Source: RH-AL1 sp964244495
GTDB lineage: Bacteria; Pseudomonadota; Alphaproteobacteria; Rhizobiales; Beijerinckiaceae
Assembly (NCBI GenBank): GCA_964244495.1
Contig: CAXTIU010000014.1
Coordinates: forward strand, 1-64,000
Direction: 5' to 3'
DNA: 64,000 bases
Below the pieces are notes generated by a model, which saw only the letters and a list, made by a program, of their open reading frames with translations, was not told where the DNA came from and did not search any database. The translations under genes were made by a program, and so were the position numbers. Positions 15,583 to 24,585 of this stretch are shown here, one piece after another (the first letter of the stretch is position 1; the number at the start of each line of letters is the position of its first letter).

Positions 15583-16633
15583 GAGCGTGATCCGAGCGGT
15601 GTGCATCGGCTTGGTCTTGCCTGATCGACTTGAAAGATGATTCAGAGGGCTGGCCGGATGGAGGCTGGCTGGCATGTCGACACCGCTTTCGCTTGATCTC
15701 CGGGTCCGTGTTCTGGCCGCTGTCGCCGCAGGGCTGAGCCACCAGCAGGCCGGCGAGCGCTTCGGGGTGAGTTCGGCCAGCGTGAGCCGCTGGCGGACGC
15801 TGGCACGTGAGAGCGGCGATCCCAGTCCGAAGCCGATGGGCGGCGACCAACGCTCCCGGCACATCGAGGTGCACGGCGACATGATCCTTGCCCTCTACGA
15901 GGCCGAGCGAGACATCACGCTGCAGGAGCTTCGGGCGGCGCTGGCAGAGCGCGGGGTGTCGGTTGGCTATGGCGGGCTGTGGCGCTTCTTCCGGCGACGC
16001 GCCATCACGGTGAAAAAAAGACCGCGCACGCGGCCGAGCAGGACCGTCCGGACGTGCTGAAGCAACGCGAGGCCTGGTTCGAGGGCCAGCTCGATCTTGA
16101 CCCGGACCGGCTGGTGTTCATCGACGAGACCTGGGCCTCCACCGCCATGGCCCGCACGCGCGGCCGGGCACCGCGCGGACAGCGCCTGCGCGCCGCGATC
16201 CCGCATGGCCACTGGAAAACGACGACCTTCATCGCCGGGTTGCGCAACGACGGGATCGTGGCGCCCTTCGTCCTCGATGGTGCCATCAACCGCGACGCCT
16301 TCGAGACCTATGTTGCTCGCGTCCTGGTGCCGGACCTGCGTCCCGGCGACATCGTCGTCATGGACAACCTGTCCAGCCACAAGGGGCCGCGCGTGCAGCA
16401 GCTGATCGAGGCCGCCGGCGCGAGCCTGCGCTACCTGCCGCCGTACTCACCCGACTTCAACCCTATCGAGAACGCCTTCGCCAAGCTCAAAGCGCTCCTG
16501 CGCAAAGCGGCCGAGCGCACCGTCGGCGCGCTCTGGCATCGCATCGGCACGCTCCTCGACGCCTTCACACCCGCAGAGTGCGCCAACTACTTCGCCGCAG
16601 CCGGCTACGATGCAGCCTGAACGGATTCAGCTC
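15583..16633 (+). mobile_element. IS630-family insertion sequence, copy A (1,051 bp)
   Basis: A complete element flanked by TA on both sides (15581-15582 and 16634-16635). The imperfect terminal inverted repeats read GAGCGTGATCCG at the left and GAGCTGAATCCG at the right (inward). It is nearly identical to the copy at 20881-21931, which is in the opposite orientation. Confidence 0.9.
15674..16620 (+). CDS. IS630-family transposase, expressed by programmed frameshift
   Basis: The transposase is split in two overlapping frames: 15674-16060 (helix-turn-helix domain with LSLDLRVRV and the SVSRWRTLA recognition helix) and 15979-16620 (catalytic domain). A run of seven A at 16013-16019 is the likely -1 frameshift site that fuses them, as known for IS630 elements. 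The catalytic triad is complete: Asp in VFIDETWAS, Asp in VVMDNLSSHKG and Glu in NPIENAFAKLK. The element looks functional. Confidence 0.88.
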
Positions 16634-16713
16634 TAGCGTTCGTCTTAGGCTCTTTTCATCTATATCTTGTAGCCTTCACTTCGGCATGGAAATCAATCCG
16701 TCAAATACCAGTC

Positions 16714-16771
16714 GAGTGCGCCAACTACTTCGCCGCAGCCGAGTACGATGCAACCTGAAAGGATTTGGCTC
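16714..16771 (+). repeat. Solo 3' end of a related IS630 element
   Basis: These 58 bases repeat the last 58 bases of copy A (transposase end from the ECANYFAAA codons through the inverted repeat) with a handful of substitutions, and are followed by TA at 16772. It is the scar of a third, diverged insertion lying only 80 bases from copy A. Confidence 0.75.
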
Positions 16772-16789
16772 TACCCCACCGAATGTGCT

Positions 16790-17247
16790 GAAGGCTCAGG
16801 CCGAGGACCGCCGGCAGCGTGAAGAGCAGCGTCGAGAGGACCGGGGGAAGGTGGCCAGCGGCGGTGATGGTATGCAAGTCCATAATACCATCCACGTTCA
16901 TCCCGGTCCTGGGCACGATGAGCGCAAGGTCGCGGACCTGGTCCACGCCTGTTCTCAGCGCGGATGTTGGTGCCGTCGAGGAACACCATGCTCAGGCGCA
17001 CCCCGCGCTGCTGCGCCATATCCAGCAGGCGCTCCCACACGCCGGCGTGCGCCCGGCGGATGAACAGCTGCGCGGCCTGCCACCAAGGCCCCAACTCCTG
17101 CGGGATCGCCCGCCACCTAGCCCCGTTCCGGTGCCGCCACAGGATCGCCGACAGCGTGCGCCGCAGCTCCTCGGGCGGGGTCTTGCCTTTGGGGCGGCAC
17201 GCCTCGACCAGCGGCTCCAGCTCCGCCCATTGCGCGTCCGACAGCAT
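16790..17247 (-). pseudogene. IS5-family transposase fragment
   Basis: The minus-strand frame from ATG 17247 encodes the N-terminal domain of an IS5/IS427-type transposase (DAQWAELEPLVEACRP, then LWRHRNGARWRAIP and VFLDGTNIRA with the first catalytic Asp). Beyond about 16960 the frame breaks and the rest of the catalytic domain cannot be followed. It abuts the Nramp fragment and probably caused its 5' loss. Confidence 0.7.
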
Positions 17248-17332
17248 CTCGCCTCCGCTTAAAGGACGCGAAACACAAAGCCAGCCACAGAGTTCAAGCG
17301 ACGACAGGCTCAGGCAGTAGTGTACCAGCCGC

Positions 17333-17749
17333 GGCATTGCCAGCAATATCCGCAAGGCCTACCCAGGCTGGGTGCTTATCGTCTTCGTGCCGATGATCTT
17401 CGTCGCCAACATCATCGACACCGCCACCGACCTCGGAGCGATAGTCGACGCCGTTAGCTCCTCATCGGCGGCCCCGAGCTTCTCAACCTCGTTGTCTCCG
17501 CGCTCGTGTCCGTGTTCCTGCAGGTATACATCAGTACACGCGCTACGTGACAGTTCTGAAGTGGCTAACCGTGGCCTTGTTCTCCTACTTCGGGACGGCG
17601 CTCGCGGTGCACGTGGCGTGGGGCGAGGTCGCCAAAGAGCTTCTGTTCCTGACCTTTTCGAGCGATCTCTCGTTCTGAACGACCGTTGTGGCCGTCGTCG
17701 CCACGACCATCAGCCCCTACCTGTTCTTCTGGCAGGCTTCGCAGGAGGT
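17333..17749 (+). pseudogene. Nramp-type metal transporter, 5' fragment
   Basis: Read across three frames the plus strand gives an Nramp/MntH-like transporter middle section: SNIRKAYPGW, VANIIDTATDLGAIVDAV, LLIGGPELLNLVVSALVSV, YTRYVTVLKWLTVALFSY and VVAVVATTISPYLFFWQ. Several frameshifts and a stop (at 17676) show decay. It ends at Gln-Glu-Val (17741-17749), where an IS element has been inserted; the gene resumes at 18485. Confidence 0.75.
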
Positions 17750-18484
17750 CATACTGGCGAGTGCTCAATCGGGGCTCACGAGGTTTCGCTGGGGTGGCGG
17801 ATGTAATTCGATGGGCAAACCGGAGGGTTTGCTATGTCCGTGGCCGTACCGCTTCGCCGAGACTTCAGCGCTCACGATCTGCGGCGCTTGGCTCGGGCCA
17901 GCCGCGATGCCGGCCAGAGCCGGCGGCTGCTGGCGCTCGCCGTGACCTGCGATGAAAACCGCCGCACGGAAGCGGCACGGTTCGGCGCGGTAGATCTGCA
18001 GACGGTACGCGACTGGGTCGTGGCGCTCAACGCTGAGGGACCCCCAGGGCTGGTCGATGGCAAGGCACCTGGCCAGCCATTCAAGCTCAGCGACGCGTAG
18101 CGCCCGGTGCTGGCCGAGGCGGTGGAGCAAAGCCCCGATCCGGAGCGCGACGGCGTGGTGCGCTGGCGGTGCAAGGGTCTGGCGGCCTGGCTCCATGCCC
18201 GCTTCCGGGTCAGCCTGGACGAGACCACGGTGGGGCGCGAGTTGCGGAAGCTTGGCTTCGCCAAGATGTCGGTGCGGCCCCGGCTCTATGCCCACGACTT
18301 AGCCGCGCTGGCGGCGTTCCAAAAAAGAAGCTGCCCGCCGCGGTGGACGCGATCCGCGCCAAGCTGAAGCCGGGCACCGCGATCGAGCTGAGGTGGGCCG
18401 ATGAGGCGCGCATCGACCAGAAGAACAGTTTGACCCGGCTGTGCGCGAGTGGGCGCACCGGTCGTGATCAGCGCACGTTGGTAT
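17750..18484 (+). mobile_element. Decayed IS630-type element inserted in the Nramp gene
   Basis: About 735 bases separate the two Nramp fragments, which rejoin cleanly when it is removed; a TA lies at the right junction (18485-18486). The transposase is broken into pieces at 17834-18100 (helix-turn-helix part, stop codon at 18098), 18107-18330 (DGVVRWRCKGLAAWLHARF, GRELRKLGFAKMS) and about 18330-18480 (AIELRWADEARIDQKN, with the first catalytic Asp). The second half of the catalytic domain is deleted, so the element is dead. Confidence 0.75.
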
Positions 18485-18771
18485 TAGAGGACCAGATGGT
18501 CGATGCCGTCCGCGAGCCGCTCATCAAGGCGCCTCGCCAGGCACGGGGCGCCTTCGCGCGCATTCCTACCGATACCCTCGTCGGCATGGGGTTCTCGAAC
18601 CTCGTCGCGTTCGCGATCATCGTAACGATAGCCGCGACCCTCCGCACGCAAGGGACGACGGACCCGGCCACGTCATCAGACGCGGCGAATGCGCCGGAGC
18701 TTGTCGCCGGCCGATCCGCCTTCACGCTGTTCGCGGGCGGCATCGACGGCCGAGTCAACAAGGTGGTCTAA
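18485..18771 (+). pseudogene. Nramp-type metal transporter, second fragment
   Basis: Continues the Nramp protein after the IS: EDQMVDAVREPL, PRQARGAFARIPTDTLVGMGFSNLV and a membrane helix AFAIIVTIAATL, up to ALFTLFAGGI-like sequence. The first residues follow Gln-Glu-Val of the upstream fragment exactly as in intact Nramp proteins. Homology fades near 18750, before the remaining transmembrane helices, so the 3' end is lost too. Confidence 0.75.
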
Positions 18772-18804
18772 CATCGTCGGCTCGTCCCTGGCCGAACGTC
18801 GAGC

Positions 18805-19551
18805 CTAACGCGCCGCGTTCAGCATGTCGAACACGGTGGCGTACCGCCCGCTCGCCTCCGCGTTGCGCTGCACGCGAACATTCTCGACGGCGATCTCCGG
18901 CCCGACCGGATGCGCCTTCAGGAGGTCCATCGTCTCCACGATGAAGGCGTCGAGCGGCATCGACCTAGGGTTCTGCGCGTGCCCGGGCATCAGGTCGGTG
19001 GCAACCGCCGGGGGCACGATCTCGACCACCTCGATGGTCGTGTCGCGGAGCTGGTGACGTAGCGACTGGCTCCAGGAGTGGATCGCCGCCTTGGTGGCGC
19101 AGTAGGTCGGCGTCATGGCGAGCGGGACGAAGGCGAGGCCGGAGGACACCGTCACCACGCTTGCCCGGGCCTGCCGGCCGAGGTGGGGAAGCAGCGCCGC
19201 CGTCAGCCGGATCGGCCCGAGCAGGTTGGTGGCGATCGTCGCCTCCGGCACCGCGAGGTCCATCCTCGTGATCTCCTCGGCGACCATGATGCCCGCGTTG
19301 TGGATCACGACGTTGAGCGCGGGATGCTCGACCACGATCTTCGCGGCAAACCTCTTGATCGCGTCCGCATCCGCGACGTCGAGCGTGGCCCAACTCATGC
19401 CCGGGTTGGCGGCGCAGGCTTCCTCGAGCGGTTCCCGGCGACGTCCCGTGATCACCACGGCGTTGCCCGACTTCTGGAACGCTTCCGCGAGCGCGCGACC
19501 GATGCCGGTGCCGCCGCCCGTGATCAGGATCGTGTTGTCGGTCATGTTCAT
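18805..19551 (-). CDS. Short-chain dehydrogenase/reductase (DltE-like)
   Basis: An intact classical SDR of 248 residues. The NAD(P)-binding glycine motif (TGGGTGIG), the NAG motif (IHNAGIM), the catalytic Ser (VVTVSSGLAF) and YCATK are all in place. The start is ATG 19551 after a GGTGGAGA ribosome site, or the ATG two codons on. It is divergent from an HxlR regulator across 118 bases, which suggests electrophile- or quinone-induced expression. It is one of two intact cargo genes between the inverted IS630 copies. Confidence 0.88.
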   Translation of the reverse strand: MNMTDNTILITGGGTGIGRALAEAFQKSGNAVVITGRRREPLEEACAANPGMSWATLDVADADAIKRFAAKIVVEHPALNVVIHNAGIMVAEEITRMDLAVPEATIATNLLGPIRLTAALLPHLGRQARASVVTVSSGLAFVPLAMTPTYCATKAAIHSWSQSLRHQLRDTTIEVVEIVPPAVATDLMPGHAQNPRSMPLDAFIVETMDLLKAHPVGPEIAVENVRVQRNAEASGRYATVFDMLNAAR

Positions 19552-19669
19552 GGGCTTCTCATCTCCACCTTGAGGATTATCGACGCGCACCAGATAGATG
19601 TAGCGCGATTGCGCACCATTAGGTAGAAGGCACCTGAAAGTTCTATACTTACCAGAAGGAGAGTGAAGG

Positions 19670-20086
19670 ATGTCATCGCAAGCCGGTGGCAACCCGGTGC
19701 CGCTCCACACCCCCCGCGCCTATCCGCCGATCGACCCCAAGGTGGAAGCGCTGGTCAACGAGGTGATCGGGCGCGTCGCCGACAAGTGGACGATGATCCT
19801 GCTGGAGGTGCTCACCGAACACGGCGAGCTGCGCTTCACGCGCCTGGCAAGCCTTGCCGGCGGCATCAGTCAGAAGATGTTGACCCAGACGCTGCGGCAG
19901 ATGGAACGGGACGGGCTTGTGGTGCGTACGGTCCATCCGGTGGTTCCCCCGAAGGTGGAGTATCGCCTGACGGCGCTCGGCCTGAGCCTCAGCGAAGCCT
20001 TCTGCGGCGTCTGGATGTGGGCCGAGAAGAACCTCGGGATCATCGAAGCTTCAAGGAAGCGTTTCGACGAGAGGCTTAGCCCTTGA
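19670..20086 (+). CDS. HxlR-family transcriptional regulator
   Basis: A 138-residue winged-helix regulator of the HxlR (MarR-like) group: DKWTMILLEVLTEHGELRF, then the recognition helix region GGISQKMLTQTLRQME and the wing PKVEYRLTALG. A strong AAGGAGA precedes ATG 19670. It is divergent from the SDR gene and most likely controls it; short arms TAGAA/TTCTA flank the central part of the intergenic region. No cysteine sits at the usual N-terminal redox position, so the signal may not be a thiol reaction. Confidence 0.88.
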   Translation: MSSQAGGNPVPLHTPRAYPPIDPKVEALVNEVIGRVADKWTMILLEVLTEHGELRFTRLASLAGGISQKMLTQTLRQMERDGLVVRTVHPVVPPKVEYRLTALGLSLSEAFCGVWMWAEKNLGIIEASRKRFDERLSP

Positions 20087-20306
20087 TGTCCACGTCGTTC
20101 GGCGGGAGCAGCCGGACCATTCCCGATCAAGTCAACCCTGTGGGCTGCTTCGCGCCCATCAACGCCGTCCTTTAACCTTGAGCTGACGCTCGGAAGCGGC
20201 TCCGCCCGGGTGGCCCTCCACTTGGATCTCCTCTTCCGTGGCTCGGCGGGGCTCGGTCAAGACCGCCATGATCCTTCCGGCACCTCCAAGTCCCGCTCGG
20301 CGGCGG

Positions 20307-20555
20307 TCAAGGCGCAACGAGCCCTTCGGCGTTGATCGGGACGCAATAGGCCAGCTTGGCACGTTCGAAGCGCCAGCTCTCCGACACGCTTCCGGCATCG
20401 ACCGGATCGAAGCCGAGTTGATCGACGAGGGGCATCACTCCCGCCATCGCATCGCGATCGTCGCTGGCCATGGTAAGCGCACGACGGTCCGCCGCGCCGG
20501 CGGGATGGCCTTCTCCAGGTCCGTGGCGATGGACGCGTGGGCCGCCGCGCTCATG
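20307..20555 (-). pseudogene. F420-type NADP oxidoreductase fragment
   Basis: The minus strand encodes the C-terminal third of an NAD(P)-binding, F420-dependent-reductase-like protein: AGVMPLVDQLGFDPVDAG and SVSESWRFERAKLAYC, with a frameshift near 20480 before SAAAHASIATDLEK. The N-terminal Rossmann part is absent; the sequence runs directly into a LysR fragment on the other strand. Confidence 0.55.
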
Positions 20556-20710
20556 ACGGGAGCGCTCGTCGAAGTGTTGCCGGATCGGACAGCGCCGGCC
20601 CGGCCGATGCATCTCCTGCACACGGCCGATAAGCGATGGACACGAGGCTCCGCGCTTTCATCAAAGCCGCCATCGAGCGTTTTTGGCGAGAGGTCAGCAA
20701 CAACGTCGCT
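20548..20710 (+). pseudogene. LysR-type regulator C-terminal fragment
   Basis: The plus strand gives the closing part of a LysR effector domain, ALMTGALVEVLPDRTAPA, RPMHLLHTADKR and, after a frameshift near 20640, TRLRAFIKAAIERFW. Only about 50 codons remain. It adjoins the reductase fragment, with which such regulators are often paired. From 20711 to the IS at 20881 nothing is recognised. Confidence 0.55.
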
Positions 20711-20880
20711 GAACGACCAGGTTCGGGCAACTGGGGCGGTGTGCCGAGAGTTCGGAGGGAACCAAGGAAACCGATCGCCGATAATCCGGTCGGGTAGACC
20801 TACTTCCCTCATTGATCACTCGAGAAGAATGCTGATTTCGACTGGTTCAGGTCGGCCGGGGATCGCACGGGCGACACCTA

Positions 20881-21931
20881 GAGCTGAATCCGCTCAGGCT
20901 GCATCGTAGCCGGCTGCGGCGAAGTAGTTGGCGCACTCGGCTGGCGTGCAGGCGTCGAGGAGCGTGCCGATGCGATGCCAGAGCGCGCCGACGGTGCGCT
21001 CGGCCGCTTTGCGCAGGAGCGCTTTGAGCTTGGCGAAGGCGTTCTCGATAGGGTTGAAGTCGGGTGAGTACGGCGGCAGGTAGCGCAGGCTCGCGCCGGC
21101 GGCCTCGATCAGCTGCTGCACGCGCGGCCCCTTGTGGCTGGACAGGTTGTCCATGACGACGATGTCGCCGGGACGCAGGTCCGGCACCAGGACGCGAGCA
21201 ACATAGGTCTCGAAGGCGTCGCGGTTGATGGCACCATCGAGGACGAAGGGCGCCACGATCCCGTCGTTGCGCAACCCGGCGATGAAGGTCGTCGTTTTCC
21301 AGTGGCCATGCGGGATCGCGGCGCGCAGGCGCTGTCCGCGCGGTGCCCGGCCGCGCGTGCGGGCCATGGCGGTGGAGGCCCAGGTCTCGTCGATGAACAC
21401 CAGCCGGTCCGGGTCAAGATCGAGCTGGCCCTCGAACCAGGCCTCGCGTTGCTTCAGCACGTCCGGACGGTCCTGCTCGGCCGCGTGCGCGGTCTTTTTT
21501 TCACCGTGATGGCGCGTCGCCGGAAGAAGCGCCACAGCCCGCCATAGCCAACCGACACCCCGCGCTCTGCCAGCGCCGCCCGAAGCTCCTGCAGCGTGAT
21601 GTCTCGCTCGGCCTCGTAGAGGGCAAGGATCATGTCGCCGTGCACCTCGATGTGCCGGGAGCGTTGGTCGCCGCCCATCGGCTTCGGACTGGGATCGCCG
21701 CTCTCACGTGCCAGCGTCCGCCAGCGGCTCACGCTGGCCGAACTCACCCCGAAGCGCTCGCCGGCCTGCTGGTGGCTCAGCCCAGCGGCGACCGCGGCCA
21801 GAACACGGACCCGGAGATCAAGCGAGAGCGGTGTCGACATGCCAGCCAGCCTCCATCCGGCCAGCCCTCTGAATCATCCTTCAAGCCAATCGGGCAAGAC
21901 CAAGCCGATTCACACCGCTCGGATCACGCTC
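20881..21931 (-). mobile_element. IS630-family insertion sequence, copy B (1,051 bp)
   Basis: Same element as copy A, same length, opposite orientation, with TA on both sides (20879-20880 and 21932-21933). Only scattered single-base differences are visible. Its right end truncates the AT-rich gene that lies beyond. Confidence 0.9.
20894..21840 (-). CDS. IS630-family transposase, expressed by programmed frameshift (copy B)
   Basis: Two overlapping frames as in copy A (21840-21454 and 21535-20894), with a run of seven A (minus strand, 21501-21495) as the frameshift site. The catalytic triad is intact. The only amino-acid difference seen is Cys for Phe near the C-terminus (LLDACTPAE against LLDAFTPAE), so both copies should be able to work on either element. 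Confidence 0.88.
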
Positions 21932-22574
21932 TAGCTACTCCGTATGCGCTTGCACCAAGGCTAGTGACCTGCCCTGAGATAATGGATCCATATCTAGCCA
22001 TGACAAACTTTTTCAGTTCATCTTTGTAAGAGTATCGCTTCATTATACTCTCATGCATCAAAAGCGAATTCCGCGTTATTCGTCCGATACGAATTTCTAG
22101 AACGACTGCATCGCCACTTGACCACCTACCATCACATTTTCCATAATACATATCGTACAATACACCTTTCTTGGTATTTACATCAACGTAGCAGCGAGTT
22201 CCCCGCTTTGAAGACCATACTTGATTTTATTTAATAAATAGACCATCTAAAAATGTTATATCTGCTCCTATGTAGTTCAAAGATATTGCTGCCCCAACAA
22301 CTATTGCAGGAACCGCGCCTACAAGTAGGTACTCATAATATCCCCACTTTGCAGGATTTATCTCTAATCTACGCAAAATATATGCACCTTCTTTGTAGCT
22401 ATCATTTTTATATATTTTTTATCTCGTATGCTACCATATTACTTAAAGATAAAATATTGACAAAGTTTTCATTCTTGCCGGTAATTTACTTATATAAGGA
22501 ATTTTATATTACCTACTATTTTCTTGAGGTACCGACACTAGCAGAGTGCTTTTTGGATCATATACTTCGCTCAT
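21924..22574 (-). pseudogene. AT-rich decayed gene, translationally coupled to the 256-residue ORF
   Basis: An unusually AT-rich stretch. An ATG at 22574 overlaps the stop of the 256-residue gene (ATGA) behind a GGGAGGAAAG site and reads MSEVYDPKSTLLVSVPQE before a stop. Further pieces follow in shifted frames: ITGKNENFVNILSLSN, then GYYEYLLVGAVPAIVVGA (a membrane helix) ending FLDGLFIK-TAA, then, after that in-frame stop, about 100 residues including YVDVNTKKGVLYDMYYG. One shift falls in a run of six A at 22415-22420. The 3' end is cut by IS630 copy B. No family is recognised; it looks like one foreign membrane-protein gene broken by indels. Confidence 0.4.
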
Positions 22575-23341
22575 CTACTTTCCTCCCTGAAATTGAGTGT
22601 ATTTAGCTCTGGTGGGCCTGTTCGACAACAATCGTCGTCGCTGTACAAAGCGAAGTTCCGGATAGGACCGGTGCGCAACCACTCGGGCCAACCACTGGGC
22701 TGGGGTGTGAGGGGAGCGTCGACCATCTCGAGGGAGGCCCGAAGAACCTTGGCACCGGCGCCGAGGCTGAGTTCCGGCTTGAGAGGATTGACCTCGCAGA
22801 ATCTCTCCCGTGGCCCGCCGTCGATGGCCTTCTCACTGCAGATGCGGACGAGGATGGGGAGCATGTCGATTGGCACGTTGAACGACCCGCGCCAGTGGGA
22901 AACCTCCTTTAACATCTCTTCCCAGTCGGAAGGATTGCGGGAGGTCGAGAGACGATAGGCCTCGATAGGGAGCAAGCCGAGGGACGTTCCGTCAGGGAGA
23001 AGCCGCTTCGATCGATTATTTAAGCCCTCTTTCTTGTTAACGAGTTGTGGATAGCCATACGCCACGAACAGGGGTCCACGCTGTCTGAGATCGATGGTGA
23101 TGGCATATCCATGCAAAGTGCCTTCACCACCACCGACCCCGTCGAAATGTAGACTGCGTGGTATGATCTGATCCGAGATCTCGATGACACCCGAGCCGGT
23201 GTGGACCACGCCGTCGGCTTCGACCACCACGGTCAGACGATAGCGCAGGAGGTAGATGGGGAAGTACTCTTTATATAAGAGGTATCCACCAAGCACCACG
23301 CTCAGTGTTAAGGCAAGTGAAACTAGACCGAAGGTTTTCAT
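22571..23341 (-). CDS. Hypothetical membrane-anchored protein
   Basis: A 256-residue protein with one N-terminal hydrophobic segment (GLVSLALTLSVVLGGYLLY, about residues 5-23) that is probably an uncleaved signal anchor, then a soluble, beta-rich region with a Cys pair (residues about 168 and 182) and a C-terminal CC motif. GC is clearly lower than in leuB, whose stop lies only ten bases upstream, so it can be read from the leuB message but has a foreign look. The downstream coupled gene is broken. I do not recognise a family. Confidence 0.6.
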   Translation of the reverse strand: MKTFGLVSLALTLSVVLGGYLLYKEYFPIYLLRYRLTVVVEADGVVHTGSGVIEISDQIIPRSLHFDGVGGGEGTLHGYAITIDLRQRGPLFVAYGYPQLVNKKEGLNNRSKRLLPDGTSLGLLPIEAYRLSTSRNPSDWEEMLKEVSHWRGSFNVPIDMLPILVRICSEKAIDGGPRERFCEVNPLKPELSLGAGAKVLRASLEMVDAPLTPQPSGWPEWLRTGPIRNFALYSDDDCCRTGPPELNTLNFREESR

Positions 23342-23351
23342 TGCAGGTTGA

Positions 23352-24458
23352 TCAGCCCGCCGCCAGCGCGGCGACCACGGCGTCGCCCATGGCCGCGGTC
23401 GACACGGGCGTCTGCCCCGCGGCGGCGATGTCGGCGGTGCGCAGCCCCTTCGCCAGCACGGCGGCGATCGCCGCCTCGACGCGGTCGGCGAGGTCGCCGC
23501 GCTCGAAGGTGGAGCGCAGCGCCATCGCCAGCGAGCCGATCATCGCGAGCGGGTTGGCGAGGCCACGGCCGGCGATGTCGGGGGCGGAGCCGTGCACCGG
23601 CTCGTAGAGCGACTTGCGCCGTCCGGTCCGCGCGTCGACGTCGCCGAGCGAGGCGGAGGGCAGCATGCCGATGGAGCCGGTGAGCATGGCGGCCACGTCG
23701 GACAGCATGTCGCCGAACAGGTTGTCGGTGACGATCACGTCGAAATGCTTGGGGTCGCGCACGAGCTGCATGCCGAGCGAGTCGGCGAGCTGGTGCTCCA
23801 GCGCGACGTCGGGATAGTCGCGCGCGCCCATGGCCGTGATGATCTCCCGCCACAGCACGCCGGACTTCATGACGTTGCGCTTCTCCGAGGAGCACAGCCG
23901 GCCGCCACGTTGACGGGCAAGCTCGAAGGCGACGCGGCCGATCCGCTTGATCTCGTAGGTGTCGTAGACCTGGGTGTCGATCGCCCTCTTCTGGCCGTTG
24001 CCGAGGTCGCGGATCTCCTTGGGCTCGCCGAAGTACACGCCGCCGGTCAGCTCGCGCACGATCACGATGTCGAGCCCGTCGACGATCTCCCGCTTCAAGG
24101 AAGAGGCGTCGGCGAGCGCGGGGTAGCAGATGGCCGGGCGCAGGTTGGCGTAGAGACCCATGTCCTTGCGCAGGCGCAGCAAGCCCGCCTCCGGGCGCAC
24201 CTCGTAGGGCACGGCGTCCCACTTGGGTCCGCCGACCGCGCCGAGCAGCACCGCGTCGGCGGCCTGCGCGCGGGCCACGTCCGCGTCCGACACCGGCACA
24301 CCGTGGGCGTCGATGGCACAACCGCCGACGAGGCCGCGCGTCACGGCGAACCGGGCCGAACCCTCTTCTTCGAGGACGCCGAGCACCTTCTCGACCTCGG
24401 CCATGACCTCGGGGCCGATCCCGTCGCCGGGCAGGAGGAAGAGGGCGTAGGGGGTCAT
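23352..24458 (-). CDS. leuB: 3-isopropylmalate dehydrogenase
   Basis: The third enzyme of leucine biosynthesis, oxidising and decarboxylating 3-isopropylmalate with NAD+. The length (368 residues) is normal. Family signatures are visible: LLPGDGIGPEVM at the start, LLRLRKDMGLYANLRP, the VTDNLFGDMLSD substrate/metal segment and the NAD-binding HGSAPDIAGRGLANP. High GC and typical backbone codon use mark it as the first chromosomal gene next to the accessory region. Confidence 0.96.
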   Translation of the reverse strand: MTPYALFLLPGDGIGPEVMAEVEKVLGVLEEEGSARFAVTRGLVGGCAIDAHGVPVSDADVARAQAADAVLLGAVGGPKWDAVPYEVRPEAGLLRLRKDMGLYANLRPAICYPALADASSLKREIVDGLDIVIVRELTGGVYFGEPKEIRDLGNGQKRAIDTQVYDTYEIKRIGRVAFELARQRGGRLCSSEKRNVMKSGVLWREIITAMGARDYPDVALEHQLADSLGMQLVRDPKHFDVIVTDNLFGDMLSDVAAMLTGSIGMLPSASLGDVDARTGRRKSLYEPVHGSAPDIAGRGLANPLAMIGSLAMALRSTFERGDLADRVEAAIAAVLAKGLRTADIAAAGQTPVSTAAMGDAVVAALAAG

Positions 24459-24585
24459 GGATCGGCCTCGCTGGCGTGCCGGGTCTCTAGAAGCATGGCC
24501 GGACGGCCATGGCTAGACGCCTGGTGCCACCGACGTGGTCGGGCGCCGATATCACGACGGTTATTCTTCGGACACGCACATTCTC

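Larger units (their letters stand above)
15583..21931. other. Composite-transposon-like segment bounded by inverted IS630 copies
   Basis: Two near-identical IS630 copies in inverted orientation enclose about 4.2 kb carrying the SDR/HxlR pair plus dead gene fragments. Inverted identical copies can also invert the segment by recombination. Because each copy has its own TA pair, they may equally have arrived independently. Confidence 0.45.

Noticed and set aside
16771..17355. Reading the whole 194-codon frame as an intact IS5 transposase.
   Set aside because: Only the first 120 residues or so from ATG 17247 look like IS5; the rest is out of frame and the catalytic core is incomplete.
20238..20909. 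A 223-codon plus-strand frame before IS630 copy B.
   Set aside because: It runs through an opposite-strand reductase fragment and only briefly follows the LysR remnant; it ends inside the IS. Treated as two gene fragments instead.
22253..22606. A 117-codon plus-strand frame in the AT-rich region.
   Set aside because: Its Leu/Tyr/Phe-rich translation is what AT-rich DNA gives by chance; the minus strand has a ribosome site, a coupled start and more protein-like pieces.
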